Below are positions 34,917-43,807 of a stretch of DNA of 64,000 bases, piece by piece. The notes below the pieces were generated by a model. That model ran no database searches and was not told the DNA's origin. It saw nothing but the letters and a program-made list of their open reading frames with translations. The position numbers and the translations under genes are program-made. Position 1 is the first letter of the stretch, and each line of letters begins with the position of its first letter. The DNA lies in contig CALVSY010000006.1 of NCBI GenBank assembly GCA_944359725.1, positions 1-64,000 of the forward strand, in the 5' to 3' direction. This DNA is from an uncultured Bacilli bacterium (GTDB lineage Bacteria > Bacillota_I > Bacilli_A > RF39 > UBA660).

Positions 34917-35457
34917 TTTTATCACCCATGTATTTATCTATTATTTCTAAAACGTTATAACCTTTTACCTGTTCTGATTTAATTTCACACTTTCTTGCAG
35001 CTTCAACGTTTTCTAATCTATCATCTAAAAATAATATTTCACTTGGTTTTACGTCTGCTCTTTCTATTAAAATATCATAAAATTTTTTATCAGGTTTATA
35101 TGCATTTATATCAGAAGATATAATAACATCATCAAATACATCACCATAATTTTCATTTAAAAACTCTCTTATAGAGGAGAAATGATTAGATGCTACAAAA
35201 AGTTTAACATCTTTATACTTATCTTTTATTTTTCCTACATCTACCTTTACATCATATATTTTAAATATTATTTCTTTAATACTTTTTATAACTTCGGTTC
35301 TACTTAAATTTGTTAATTTAATAGATGCTTCTATTAAATCTTCATCATTCTTGTTCTTACCAAATAATCTTTCTATTTTATCTTCATTTTCAGTTAAATA
35401 AGTATCATTTTCACCTAATAAAGCGCCTACTAGGTCAAACGTTATTACTTTAATCAT
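34897..35457 (-). CDS. HAD-superfamily hydrolase
   Basis: 186 residues. The HAD motifs are TFDLVGALLG (the second catalytic Asp of DxD is replaced), VASNHFSS (motif II Ser/Asn), and KPDKKFYDILIERADVKPSEILFLDDRLENVEAA (motifs III and IV, typical of the epoxide-hydrolase/YihX-like group). The motif I residue usually acting as acid/base is changed (D-L-V), so phosphatase activity may be weak or altered. Confidence 0.78.
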   Translation of the reverse strand: MIKVITFDLVGALLGENDTYLTENEDKIERLFGKNKNDEDLIEASIKLTNLSRTEVIKSIKEIIFKIYDVKVDVGKIKDKYKDVKLFVASNHFSSIREFLNENYGDVFDDVIISSDINAYKPDKKFYDILIERADVKPSEILFLDDRLENVEAARKCEIKSEQVKGYNVLEIIDKYMGDKNERDNL

Positions 35458-35473
35458 TTTATCTCCTTTAATA

Positions 35474-35824
35474 TTAATTATTAATCTTTTTTATCTTTAT
35501 TCCAACAACCCCATGTTTTTTTATATCTTCATCACTATAATACATAGACATATCACTTGGACTTGCTTCTTCATCTTCATTATAACCAATGGATACTTTA
35601 TCATGATTTTTATATAGTTCATCAAAATCTTTATACATATAAAGATTAATAACTCTTGTTATTAATTTTTCACTGTTTAATACATTAGTAAACTCAATTA
35701 AGTCTCCCACTTTTACTTTTTTTCTTTTTTCATCGTATAATCTCATTTCAATAGTTTTAGTTTCATCACTAATTTTTTTAAATGGATCATCCTGTAATTT
35801 CATTTCATGCAGCATATTTATCAC
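35474..35824 (-). CDS. ASCH-domain protein
   Basis: 116 residues. MKLQDDPFKKISDETKTIEMRLYDEKRKKVKVGDLIEFTN is the ASCH signature (K-x-I-E-x-R and GD-x-I-x-F), followed by a YSDEDIKKHGVVGIKI end. ASCH domains resemble PUA domains and bind RNA or modified nucleosides; some relatives hydrolyse N4-acetylcytidine. Here the role is unknown. It sits in a run of small enzymes. Confidence 0.8.
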   Translation of the reverse strand: MINMLHEMKLQDDPFKKISDETKTIEMRLYDEKRKKVKVGDLIEFTNVLNSEKLITRVINLYMYKDFDELYKNHDKVSIGYNEDEEASPSDMSMYYSDEDIKKHGVVGIKIKKINN

Positions 35825-35828
35825 TCCT

Positions 35829-36587
35829 TTATAAATTATAATTTGTTATATCTTTTACTTCGTCATCATCTATGAAGTTATAACACTTACCATCTTTAAA
35901 TAGATATGAAAGTCCATATAACATAACCTTATTATTAGCCTTTAAAATATAAGTACCACCAGGATATGCAAAAAATAATCTTTTTTTGCTATCGGGTAGT
36001 AATATATCTTTTTTAACATCTAAATTATCAAGTATAACAACCTCATCATCATTATAATGAGGATTAATACTTATGTTAATAAGCCCAAGACCTTTTAAAT
36101 ACCTTTCATACTCTTTATTTACTGCCTCGCCCTCTTCTTCTGGAGGAGAATAAACAATGCTGCTTGCATTCATACTACCTGCTGACACACCACATACTAC
36201 TACATCTTTATTTTCTTTTAACAAATTTTTTAAATCAATATTATTAAAAAATTTATTTTGAGTTGGAACATGTCCTCCTGCTAAATATATAAAATCGGTG
36301 TTTCTAACTAATTTTCTAGCATCTTTAATATTTCTTTTATCAAGTACTTGATAACTTTTAAAAGGGAGCGTTAGATCAAATGATTTAAATACAACTCTTG
36401 AATATAAATCATTTACCACATAATCATTTGGATCACTTGCAATATATAAAAAGTTATCATACTTATTTATGTACTTTTTAAAATTATCTAGTATGTGATT
36501 TTTATTTTCAAACTTTATTGGTGTTTTATTACCAAATTCATCTTTTACGTTAGTATTTATAGAACTAGTTAAAAATAATGCCTTCAT
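35829..36587 (-). CDS. Peptidase S51-family protein
   Basis: 252 residues. FIYLAGGHVPTQ (about 98) and the nucleophile elbow VVCGVSAGSMNASS (Ser near 137) match the S51 (dipeptidase E/cyanophycinase) family. The catalytic His candidate lies in INPHYNDDE. Likely a cytoplasmic exopeptidase acting on Asp-containing dipeptides or a related substrate. A second S51 gene lies immediately upstream; they share the fold but differ strongly in sequence. Confidence 0.78.
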   Translation of the reverse strand: MKALFLTSSINTNVKDEFGNKTPIKFENKNHILDNFKKYINKYDNFLYIASDPNDYVVNDLYSRVVFKSFDLTLPFKSYQVLDKRNIKDARKLVRNTDFIYLAGGHVPTQNKFFNNIDLKNLLKENKDVVVCGVSAGSMNASSIVYSPPEEEGEAVNKEYERYLKGLGLINISINPHYNDDEVVILDNLDVKKDILLPDSKKRLFFAYPGGTYILKANNKVMLYGLSYLFKDGKCYNFIDDDEVKDITNYNL

Positions 36588-36627
36588 ATCCTTCTCCTTT
36601 AACTAATCTAATTATAACATAACTATT

Positions 36628-36656
36628 TAAAAAACAAGCCTTTTTAAGCTTGTAAT
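36628..36656 (-). terminator. Terminator after the upstream S51 gene
   Basis: Minus-strand ACAAGC TTAAAAAG GCTTGT followed by TTTTTT. Confidence 0.8.
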
Positions 36657-36660
36657 AATT

Positions 36661-37359
36661 TTATTTTAACTCATTTAATTTTAATTCATTATCGTAATAT
36701 GCTTTAAATGCACAAGCATCCTTATTACTTTTAATTATCTTCATTCCATCATCATTAAACTCTACTGCACAGCAGTTATCTACGCATAAAGCTTTTATGT
36801 TTTTATTTTCTTTTAATACTTTTTCTAAATCTTCTTTCTTTTTAGGATCAGATGAAAAATGAGGAACAAACATGTAATCTAAAAAACCTAAGCCATCTAC
36901 CTTAACATAATTATTAGAAACACCTTCCATTATTTCAATATCAGATAATCCATATTTTAAATAAGTTATTGCACCTGCTGAAATACCTGCTAAAACGCAG
37001 CCTTTATCACCTGCTTTTTTTATCATTTCATCCATACCTGTTTCTTTTAAAGTGCTTACTAGTTTAACCGTGTTGCCGCCTCCAATATAAATAATATCAG
37101 CATCATTTATCTTTTTTTCAACAACTTCCATATGAGTTAATGTTTTGTTAGATATTTTATTTGTTTCACAACCCAAGTTCTTATAAATATCTTTTATTAC
37201 TTTATAATAAGAATCTGCAAAAGAGCTTGCAAGTCCAATGAATAAAAAGTTTGGTTTTTCTTTATTAGTTAATCTTACTATTTCCTCATCAATTTCTTTT
37301 GTTTCATATTTTGTGTTATTTCTTCCGATGTCTCCACCACCGATTAATACTAAACGCAT
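36661..37359 (-). CDS. Peptidase E (S51) family protein
   Basis: 232 residues. IIYIGGGNTVKLVSTLKE and CVLAGISAGAITYL (nucleophile Ser near 121) plus FVPHFSSDPKKKEDLEKV (His) form the S51 triad pattern of peptidase E, including the C-terminal ALCVDNCCAVEFND segment. It should cleave Asp-X dipeptides. The gene ends at a strong terminator and follows the 568-residue unknown gene by 16 bp. Confidence 0.85.
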   Translation of the reverse strand: MRLVLIGGGDIGRNNTKYETKEIDEEIVRLTNKEKPNFLFIGLASSFADSYYKVIKDIYKNLGCETNKISNKTLTHMEVVEKKINDADIIYIGGGNTVKLVSTLKETGMDEMIKKAGDKGCVLAGISAGAITYLKYGLSDIEIMEGVSNNYVKVDGLGFLDYMFVPHFSSDPKKKEDLEKVLKENKNIKALCVDNCCAVEFNDDGMKIIKSNKDACAFKAYYDNELKLNELK

Positions 37360-37375
37360 ATTATCACTTCCTTAC

Positions 37376-39082
37376 TTAATTAATGTAACTTTTAAATGCG
37401 GTATAAACATGTTTTAATGTATCTTCTATTTCATCTACGTCATACTCATTTAATAAAGTCTTATAAGTCATTATGTATAAAAATTCATCATAAGTAATTT
37501 CGTTATTTAAAACAAGTGAAGAAGCTATTCTTAAAACCTTTTTTCTGGAAAAAACAAATCTTCCTATTTTATATTGCAGTTCATTTATCCTGTAATTTTC
37601 TTCTAAATGTTTTATAATTGGAACCCGATAAATCATTGGAACTATTTTGTCAGATCCATTTACACTTAAAATGCCATCATATTCTTTTCTATTTTCTACC
37701 CTTGCATCTTGTAATCCAACACTTTTAACTATCGCCTTATACTCTCCTGCTTCTTCTTTTACAGAAGGATCAAGTCCTTTAGAAGTTATGTATTCCTTTC
37801 CTTCGTTTTTCTTTTTAAATATAACTACCGGAAGTGATTTTAAACTTGATAAAGTAGATAGATGTTCTAATATATAATCTTTTAAATCAAGTTCTATAAA
37901 TTGATCTAGCATAGTTATTATATTAGGTGAAAACAAAGTCATAGATCCTTTAATATCCTTTACGCTAATACCATATAAACTAAGTTCATTTTCTCTTTTC
38001 ATTAGTTTTTCAACCGGTATTTTCAAAATAGATTTCATTCCATCAAAAGTGCTATTATAAAAGTCATATTTTTTTAAATATTCACTTGTTCTAAACATCT
38101 CATCAGAATTTAACTCGTAATTATCATCATAATCATTATTAATAGACGATGAGGAACTATCTTTAGGTATTAAACTACTACTTATTTTATTTCTATGATT
38201 TATTGGCACTATCTTATCTATCCAAAAATTATATATTTTTAACGTTGCGTTTAAATTATACCTATTATCATTAATAATTTTATCATATGCGTTTTTAATA
38301 GTATTTTTTGACGTACCATTAATTAATATTTTCGCTAGAACATCGTTGTTAAAATTAAGTTTTAACTGTCTTATGGTATTTAATATTTCAGTTAAAGCGC
38401 CTAAAATATAATTAGCGGATATAATAGTTAAATAATTATTATCTTTTATATCAAAACCATATCTATTTAATATTTCTTTTACTTTTTCAAGACTTAGTGG
38501 AACATAACTTTTAAAGCAAGCTTTATTATACTTTTCTATTTCACTAATTAATTTTATTTTAAAAGCTTTATCAACCAATTTATCATCACATATAAAATCT
38601 ATAAAACTTTCATCCGTAATAACCTTTTTATTTTCAACATCACTTTTAATATCTTCAAACCACACCTTTAAAAGTTTCATATCTTCATTTTGTTTTTCAA
38701 ACAAAGTAAGTCCATTAGAAAGTTTTTCATAATTTTCATATAAATCATATTCACTTTTCTTTACTTTATCTAAAACGTTCATAACGAACTTATAATTACT
38801 TGATGTAAAAGATGGGCTTTTATTTACTAGTTCCCTTAAAAAACTAATAAATAACTCGGTTTCGTCCTTAGATAAAACATTGTACTTTAAAACGACTCTT
38901 CTAAATAAATCTCTGTTATTATATAAGAACATTGTTTCAAACTCATCAAAGTGATCACTAAGTTCCATAAATAAATTTAAGAAGTTTTCTAAATCTTTTA
39001 ATTCAAAAAACTTATCACTTTCAAGTTCCTTAGTAAATAATTTTATCTTGTAGTTTAAATATTTAATTATCATATGATCCAC
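37376..39082 (-). CDS. Large helical protein of unknown function
   Basis: 568 residues, no signal peptide or membrane segment, mostly predicted helix with many Asp/Glu/Lys residues. A serine-rich spacer (SSSSIN near 310) divides it into two halves. I do not recognise a family. Its start overlaps the stop of the 458-residue gene by about 20 nt, and both read in one operon with DUF3006 and the metallo-beta-lactamase gene. The two may form a complex. Confidence 0.55.
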   Translation of the reverse strand: MDHMIIKYLNYKIKLFTKELESDKFFELKDLENFLNLFMELSDHFDEFETMFLYNNRDLFRRVVLKYNVLSKDETELFISFLRELVNKSPSFTSSNYKFVMNVLDKVKKSEYDLYENYEKLSNGLTLFEKQNEDMKLLKVWFEDIKSDVENKKVITDESFIDFICDDKLVDKAFKIKLISEIEKYNKACFKSYVPLSLEKVKEILNRYGFDIKDNNYLTIISANYILGALTEILNTIRQLKLNFNNDVLAKILINGTSKNTIKNAYDKIINDNRYNLNATLKIYNFWIDKIVPINHRNKISSSLIPKDSSSSSINNDYDDNYELNSDEMFRTSEYLKKYDFYNSTFDGMKSILKIPVEKLMKRENELSLYGISVKDIKGSMTLFSPNIITMLDQFIELDLKDYILEHLSTLSSLKSLPVVIFKKKNEGKEYITSKGLDPSVKEEAGEYKAIVKSVGLQDARVENRKEYDGILSVNGSDKIVPMIYRVPIIKHLEENYRINELQYKIGRFVFSRKKVLRIASSLVLNNEITYDEFLYIMTYKTLLNEYDVDEIEDTLKHVYTAFKSYIN

Positions 39083-40439
39083 CTACAATCTGTTTTTTTA
39101 CGTTTCTTATTTGATCTTTTTCTTTATCACAAATACTTTTTGTAATAGAAATAAAATTTTTGTTTTTCCATTTATCCGCTGTTATGATTAAATAATTACT
39201 ATCATCTAGAATAATAAATGACAAATAAGTTAAATCCTGCTTGACATAAAAGATATTTTCATTGCCATTAACTATTTTTTTACCTCCTTTTTGATAAATT
39301 CCTTTTTTCATTTTTCCTATTATTTTTTCAGCATCACTTGCAAATTTCTTATCATTTTCGTTTTCTTTTAAAGCATCAAAGTAATAACTACTATCCTTCT
39401 TTTCATTAATTAGATAATGTATCGTAATATATTTATCCTCATCTAAATAATTTTTCGTATCATTATCTTCATCTTTTATGGATTTATCAGTCATTTGCTT
39501 TTTAAAAATCACGTAATTAGAATACAACTTTTTTAATTCGTTTATTTCATCCGATAACTCACTTTCTGTACACTTATCTTTATTATCGTTTATATAAGTA
39601 CTTATATATGAAATATTTATAATTAAATATTTCATATAATCCGTTTGTGATAGTGAAGGAATCAAACTTTCAAGCAAATCACTTAACAAAACATCCTTAT
39701 AAGCAATTGCCATGTTATAATCTTCTTTACTATATTCCTTTGGATACTCGCTTAATAACTTTTGAGCGTTATTTAAAAGGTTTTTAACTTCAAGTGAACA
39801 ATTCTTAGATAAAACATTTTTTCTTCTTAAATTTTCTTCTTTTTGCAAGTTCTTAATAATTATTTTATCTTCTTTTTCTTTCTGAGATTTATTTATTTCA
39901 TTTATCTTTTTACGATATACCTCCATGTTTTGTTTGCTAACAAAAGAACGTAGTCTTAAAATCTCATCATCTTTCAAACCTAATCTTATAAACATTCTTT
40001 CATGCCTAGAATCAAGATCGACAACATCTTTAGTCAAATTATCAAAAACCGATAATTCCTTATCTAAATCATAATAAAAATAAATGGGATTTCTATTTAA
40101 ATAACTTAATAGTTCTTTTAAACAATTAAGCATTTTATTTTTCTTTTCTACGGTACTATTATTAACGTTAGTAACTAGATCAGTCCAAGAAAATTTTTTT
40201 AAATCATCCATGGAATTAATGATGTTATTTTTTATACGATCATCATTTACAACGTCATTTATAAGATTTCTTACGTTAGAATTTTTTATAAAATCATCAA
40301 ACATAAACGTATCTTTATCTAAATACTCACATATAATGTTTATTAATCTTATTCTTTTATCATTTTGCTTTTTTAATGCCTGATTATTTTTAATTAATTT
40401 TTGTTTGATTTGCACTAAATAAGTATTCAACAACCTCAC
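39063..40439 (-). CDS. Large helical protein with possible RelE-like C-terminus
   Basis: 458 residues, cytoplasmic, coiled-coil-prone in the middle (INKSQKEKEDKIIIKNLQKEENLRRK near 185-210). The last 90 residues (AEKIIGKMKKGIYQKGGKKIV.., FYVKQDLTYLSFIILDD, YLIITADKWKNKNF) could form a small alpha/beta cap reminiscent of RelE folds; this is weak. Start and stop overlap the neighbours by a few nt, so translation is coupled with DUF3006 and the 568-residue protein. Confidence 0.5.
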   Translation of the reverse strand: MRLLNTYLVQIKQKLIKNNQALKKQNDKRIRLINIICEYLDKDTFMFDDFIKNSNVRNLINDVVNDDRIKNNIINSMDDLKKFSWTDLVTNVNNSTVEKKNKMLNCLKELLSYLNRNPIYFYYDLDKELSVFDNLTKDVVDLDSRHERMFIRLGLKDDEILRLRSFVSKQNMEVYRKKINEINKSQKEKEDKIIIKNLQKEENLRRKNVLSKNCSLEVKNLLNNAQKLLSEYPKEYSKEDYNMAIAYKDVLLSDLLESLIPSLSQTDYMKYLIINISYISTYINDNKDKCTESELSDEINELKKLYSNYVIFKKQMTDKSIKDEDNDTKNYLDEDKYITIHYLINEKKDSSYYFDALKENENDKKFASDAEKIIGKMKKGIYQKGGKKIVNGNENIFYVKQDLTYLSFIILDDSNYLIITADKWKNKNFISITKSICDKEKDQIRNVKKQIVGGSYDN

Positions 40440-40657
40440 CTTTTCTTTCTTAACTTTTCCATTTTTTCTCTTATTTCTTTTATTCTTAATTCTTTTTCAT
40501 CATTATCTAAAGTATAAGTTTTACCATCATAACTTAAAATATCAGTTTCTATTACGTTTGAAGGTAAATCTTTTATATTAACCTCTTTTTTACTTCCGTC
40601 TTTTATATTTTCAAGTAAAGCTACATCATTTTCTATTTTATCAATCGCGTATTTCAT
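40436..40657 (-). CDS. DUF3006 protein
   Basis: 73 residues. YAIDKIENDVALLEN..KEVNIKDLPSNVIETDIL is the DUF3006 pattern (I-D-R-x-E-x-x-x-A-V-L-E and a later LP-x-G-D). Members are tiny and usually sit next to ComEC-like metallo-beta-lactamase genes, as here (6 bp away). Function unknown. Confidence 0.75.
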   Translation of the reverse strand: MKYAIDKIENDVALLENIKDGSKKEVNIKDLPSNVIETDILSYDGKTYTLDNDEKELRIKEIREKMEKLRKKR

Positions 40658-40663
40658 AATTAC

Positions 40664-41584
40664 CTATCCATTCGTATCCGTTTTTACCGTTTTAACGCTC
40701 AAGTTAATACCATCACTTGTAAATATGATAGTTCCATCCTGATCCGTTCTATAAACCTTAATATTTCTGCTACTTAATTTTTGTAAAGTAGATTCTGAGG
40801 GATGATTATAAGTGTTGTTTAGTCCAACCGATATAACGGCATAATCTGGATCAACCCTATCTAAAAACTCATCAGTTGAACTATAGTTAGAGCCATGATG
40901 CGCAACTTTTAAAACGTCACTTTTTAAATCTTCATCAAGTATTAACTCCTCAACGTTACTAGTTGCATCACCAGTAAATAAAAAACTATTTTCACCATAA
41001 GTCATTTTTAAAACGATTGATGAATCATTTATGTCATTAGTATCATCACCAGAATAAATAACCTTAAAATAAGCATCACCAAGACTAAACTCCTGTCCTT
41101 TTTCTGGTACGTGATAAGTTAGATTATTACTTTCTAATGCATCTAAAACATCTTCAAAGGTTTTGGTAGTAGAAAGTTTATCAGGCATGTAATAATTATC
41201 AATCTTAAAATTATTAATTATATCATCCATTCCACCAATATGATCTTCATGTGGATGCGTTCCTACTACATAGTCAAACTCATCAACATTTAAACTTTTA
41301 AAATAATTAACAAGCTTTTGCCCATCCTCATTATTACCAGCATCAATAAGCATGTTTTTATCTTTATTTTCAATATAAATCGAATCAGCCTGACCAACAT
41401 CAATAAAGTAAACATTTAAATTGCCATCAACATCTAACTTTTGGGCCTCATCAATTGCCTTTGATACATTTGCAGAACTTTTATTAAAATCATTTATAAA
41501 GTCAGTTTTAAAAATAACCATCAAAATTATTATTAAACAGGCGATAAAACTAACTAATTTTCTTACGTTTTTCTTAAATCTCAT
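40664..41584 (-). CDS. ComEC/Rec2-like metallo-beta-lactamase-fold hydrolase
   Basis: About 306 residues from the ATG at 41584. An N-terminal membrane anchor (about 8-26) precedes the MBL domain: VYFIDVGQADSIYI, GTHPHEDHIGG (HxHxDH), FLFTGDATSN and KVAHHGSNYSS. It is the extracellular soluble part typical of ComEC C-terminal domains, here as a stand-alone membrane-tethered enzyme, possibly a nuclease or phosphodiesterase. Its partner is the DUF3006 gene. Confidence 0.85.
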   Translation of the reverse strand: MRFKKNVRKLVSFIACLIIILMVIFKTDFINDFNKSSANVSKAIDEAQKLDVDGNLNVYFIDVGQADSIYIENKDKNMLIDAGNNEDGQKLVNYFKSLNVDEFDYVVGTHPHEDHIGGMDDIINNFKIDNYYMPDKLSTTKTFEDVLDALESNNLTYHVPEKGQEFSLGDAYFKVIYSGDDTNDINDSSIVLKMTYGENSFLFTGDATSNVEELILDEDLKSDVLKVAHHGSNYSSTDEFLDRVDPDYAVISVGLNNTYNHPSESTLQKLSSRNIKVYRTDQDGTIIFTSDGINLSVKTVKTDTNG

Positions 41585-41618
41585 AAATACCATCCTATCA
41601 TGAACAATTATACCACAA

Positions 41619-41645
41619 AAAAAGATAATCTTAAAATTATCTTCT
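41619..41645 (-). terminator. Terminator after the 110-residue gene
   Basis: Minus-strand AAGATAAT TTTAAG ATTATCTT followed by a long T-run; overlaps the end of the gene at 41637. Confidence 0.8.
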
Positions 41646-41969
41646 TAATGAATAATTAATACGATCCCCGTTAACATCCTTATCAATTTTAAAATGATCT
41701 TTATAATTATCAATATCACAACTATCTTTAAAACTTATGTTACTTTTACTTACGTGATTAAAATCCAAAAGAGCCTTATGAAGCACTTCATCCATTAAAA
41801 ACGAACCAAATAATCCATTAAACTCTTTCTTACTAAAATTATATTTTACGTATGATTCATCTTTATCATTAGTAATATATATCTTACCTATTTCTTCATT
41901 ATTTATTAACACTAAATACACGATAAGCTTATCACTACTCATTATTTTTTTAAACTTTATTTCTCTCAT
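41637..41969 (-). CDS. Hypothetical protein, possibly GNAT-like remnant
   Basis: 110 residues, no signal or membrane segment. VYLVLINNEEIGKIYIT followed by FNGLFGSFLMDEVLHKALL vaguely resembles the first strands and helix of a GNAT fold, but the acetyl-CoA loop is missing. I would not assign a function. It lies alone between two terminators. Confidence 0.45.
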   Translation of the reverse strand: MREIKFKKIMSSDKLIVYLVLINNEEIGKIYITNDKDESYVKYNFSKKEFNGLFGSFLMDEVLHKALLDFNHVSKSNISFKDSCDIDNYKDHFKIDKDVNGDRINYSLRR

Positions 41970-41995
41970 AAAAACACCCCTTATTTAGTTTAAAA

Positions 41996-42016
41996 AAAAG
42001 CTTATTTTTAAGCTTC
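41996..42016 (-). terminator. Terminator after rpmF
   Basis: Minus-strand AAGCTT AAAAAT AAGCTT followed by TTTTTTT; overlaps the last codons of rpmF. Confidence 0.75.
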
Positions 42017-42214
42017 GTTTGTTTTAACTACTTCTTTTCCTTTATAGTTACCACAGTTTGGGCATACTCTATGTGGTCTAATTAACTCACCACATTTAGG
42101 ACATTTTACTGTTTGGTTAGCTTCAATTTTATAGTGAGTACGACGCATTCTTTTTCTTGTCTTACTTACTTTGCTGAATGGAACTGCAAACAATTGGATA
42201 TCCAATTTTAACAT
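42008..42214 (-). CDS. rpmF: Ribosomal protein bL32 with Prp-type N-terminal extension
   Basis: 68 residues. [17 protein letters not shown] is the conserved bL32 N-terminus, and [18 protein letters not shown] forms the zinc ribbon. In most bacteria bL32 begins MAVPxR; here it begins [14 protein letters not shown]. That prefix is nearly the Prp-protease recognition sequence found at the N-terminus of Firmicutes bL27 (MLKLNLQFFA). AAGGAAGGAG at the right distance supports the upstream ATG; the internal TTG has no binding site. It is paired with yceD as usual. Confidence 0.93.
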   Translation of the reverse strand: MLKLDIQLFAVPFSKVSKTRKRMRRTHYKIEANQTVKCPKCGELIRPHRVCPNCGNYKGKEVVKTNEA

Positions 42215-42229
42215 ATTCTCACTCCTTCC

Positions 42230-42709
42230 TTACTCTTTAATATAATCTTTTAACTTTGCAAGTCTTGGATCTATCTCTTCCTTTTTATCCTCATCCGTAA
42301 TAAGACGCCATCCATCACCTTCTAAAGGTTCTTCTTTAGCATCTGGTGCAAGAACTCTTAAAGGAATATCCACTAGTATATTTTGCCATACAATTGGAAA
42401 AATATCAAGGGTATTTTGATTAATTTCTAACGAATTTTCACTATTTTGACCAATTACATCATTAATTTTAATGTCAAACGGATATTTTACGTCCTTTAAA
42501 GTTCTGGCACAAGGTAAAATCATGGTGCCAGTAATATTTATATCAAGCTCTAATTCTTCTTCATTATTATATACGTATCCAATTACTTTAACCGGTGATA
42601 TTCTTCTTATATCAGTTTTAATAAGCATTTCATCAGGAATTATTATTTCTCCTTCTATAGGCACTTTATATGCGTTATTATATATAATTTTACTTAAATC
42701 AATCTTCAT
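42230..42709 (-). CDS. yceD: YceD/DUF177 protein
   Basis: About 159 residues from the ATG at 42709. DUF177 features are EGEIIIPDEMLI, TGTMILPCARTLKDVKYPFDI with the conserved Cys-Ala-Arg, and a C-terminal DPRLAKLKDYI. Members precede rpmF in most bacteria; a role in 23S rRNA accumulation or ribosome assembly has been described for plant and E. coli homologues. The gap to rpmF is 15 bp. Confidence 0.9.
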   Translation of the reverse strand: MKIDLSKIIYNNAYKVPIEGEIIIPDEMLIKTDIRRISPVKVIGYVYNNEEELELDINITGTMILPCARTLKDVKYPFDIKINDVIGQNSENSLEINQNTLDIFPIVWQNILVDIPLRVLAPDAKEEPLEGDGWRLITDEDKKEEIDPRLAKLKDYIKE

Positions 42710-42815
42710 ATAACCATCACCAACCAATGTAAGATAATTATACTATCTTTTAGTGCATCATGCAAGTAAGTTGTAACAAGATATAATAATATATGATTTT
42801 TAAAAATATTATAAA

Positions 42816-43721
42816 CTACTTTTCATAATAACTTCTTACATCTTTATTTAAATTAGAATTAAACTTCTTGTTTCTTATCATTTCTATTTCAAATTTATAA
42901 GGCGGATAACTTTTACCATCATCATACTTTATATAAGGTGTTTCAAGTATTTTAGGAACGTTTTTTAACCTTTCATTATAAATAACGTTAATTAATGAAT
43001 CAAAGCCTATATGGCCATATCCTATGTTTTCATGCCTGTCTTTTCTCGCACCCATATCATTTTTAGAATCATTAACATGTACGCATCCTATTTTATGAGT
43101 TCCAATTACTTTATCAAAATGCTCTAAAAACTCATCAAAACGTTTAATGTCATACCCAGCATCATTTAAATGACATGTATCTAAACATACCATTAACTTA
43201 TCATTCAACTTAACACCATCAATTATTCTTTTAATATCTTCTAATTTAAAGCCTACTTCACTACCTTTTCCTGCCATCGTCTCTAAACATATTAAAACGT
43301 TTTGATTAGAAGTTAAAATTATATTTAATGCATTTATTATGTTGTTTATTCCAGTATCAATATCTAAATCAACAAAACTTCCAGGATGAAGTACTAATTT
43401 TTTTATACCTAATTTTTCTACTCTTTTAATTTCTTCTTTTAAAAAATTAATTGCAAAAAGATACTTTTCTTCACTTTTATTGTTAGCTAAATTAATAATA
43501 TAAGGAGCATGACAAACAACGTTTTCAATGTTAATATCATTTTCCTTCATTAATTCTTTAGCCTTATTTGTTAAATCATCACTAATATCACATCTTTTAG
43601 TATTTTGAGGCGCTCCCGTATAAAACATAAAGGTATTCTCCCCATAACTTATAGCTTCCCTTGCACTTCCAAGTAACTGCTCCTTACCATTAAAAGATAC
43701 ATGTGATCCTATTACTAACAT
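42816..43721 (-). CDS. nfo: Endonuclease IV
   Basis: 301 residues. VIGSHVSFNG at the start, VCHAPYIINLA, LVLHPGSFVD, ICLETMAGKGSEVG, VCLDTCHLNDAGYD, and CVHVNDSKNDMGARKDRHENIGYGHIG carry the His/Asp/Glu ligands of the three-zinc site. It cleaves DNA 5' to abasic sites in base excision repair. Length and motifs are standard. It is a single-gene unit beside the pilin cassette. Confidence 0.95.
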   Translation of the reverse strand: MLVIGSHVSFNGKEQLLGSAREAISYGENTFMFYTGAPQNTKRCDISDDLTNKAKELMKENDINIENVVCHAPYIINLANNKSEEKYLFAINFLKEEIKRVEKLGIKKLVLHPGSFVDLDIDTGINNIINALNIILTSNQNVLICLETMAGKGSEVGFKLEDIKRIIDGVKLNDKLMVCLDTCHLNDAGYDIKRFDEFLEHFDKVIGTHKIGCVHVNDSKNDMGARKDRHENIGYGHIGFDSLINVIYNERLKNVPKILETPYIKYDDGKSYPPYKFEIEMIRNKKFNSNLNKDVRSYYEK

Positions 43722-43776
43722 AAATACACCTTCCTTCTATTAATAATTATACTAAATAATAGAAAAAGAGGCAAAA

Positions 43777-43807
43777 TAAAAAGATTGAATTAATTTCAAT
43801 CTTTTTT
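43777..43807 (-). terminator. Terminator of pilin A
   Basis: AAGATTGAA / TTCAATCTT with a T-run on the minus strand. The same sequence (AAAAGATTGAA / TTCAATCTTTTTT) ends pilin B, so the duplication includes the terminator. Confidence 0.8.
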
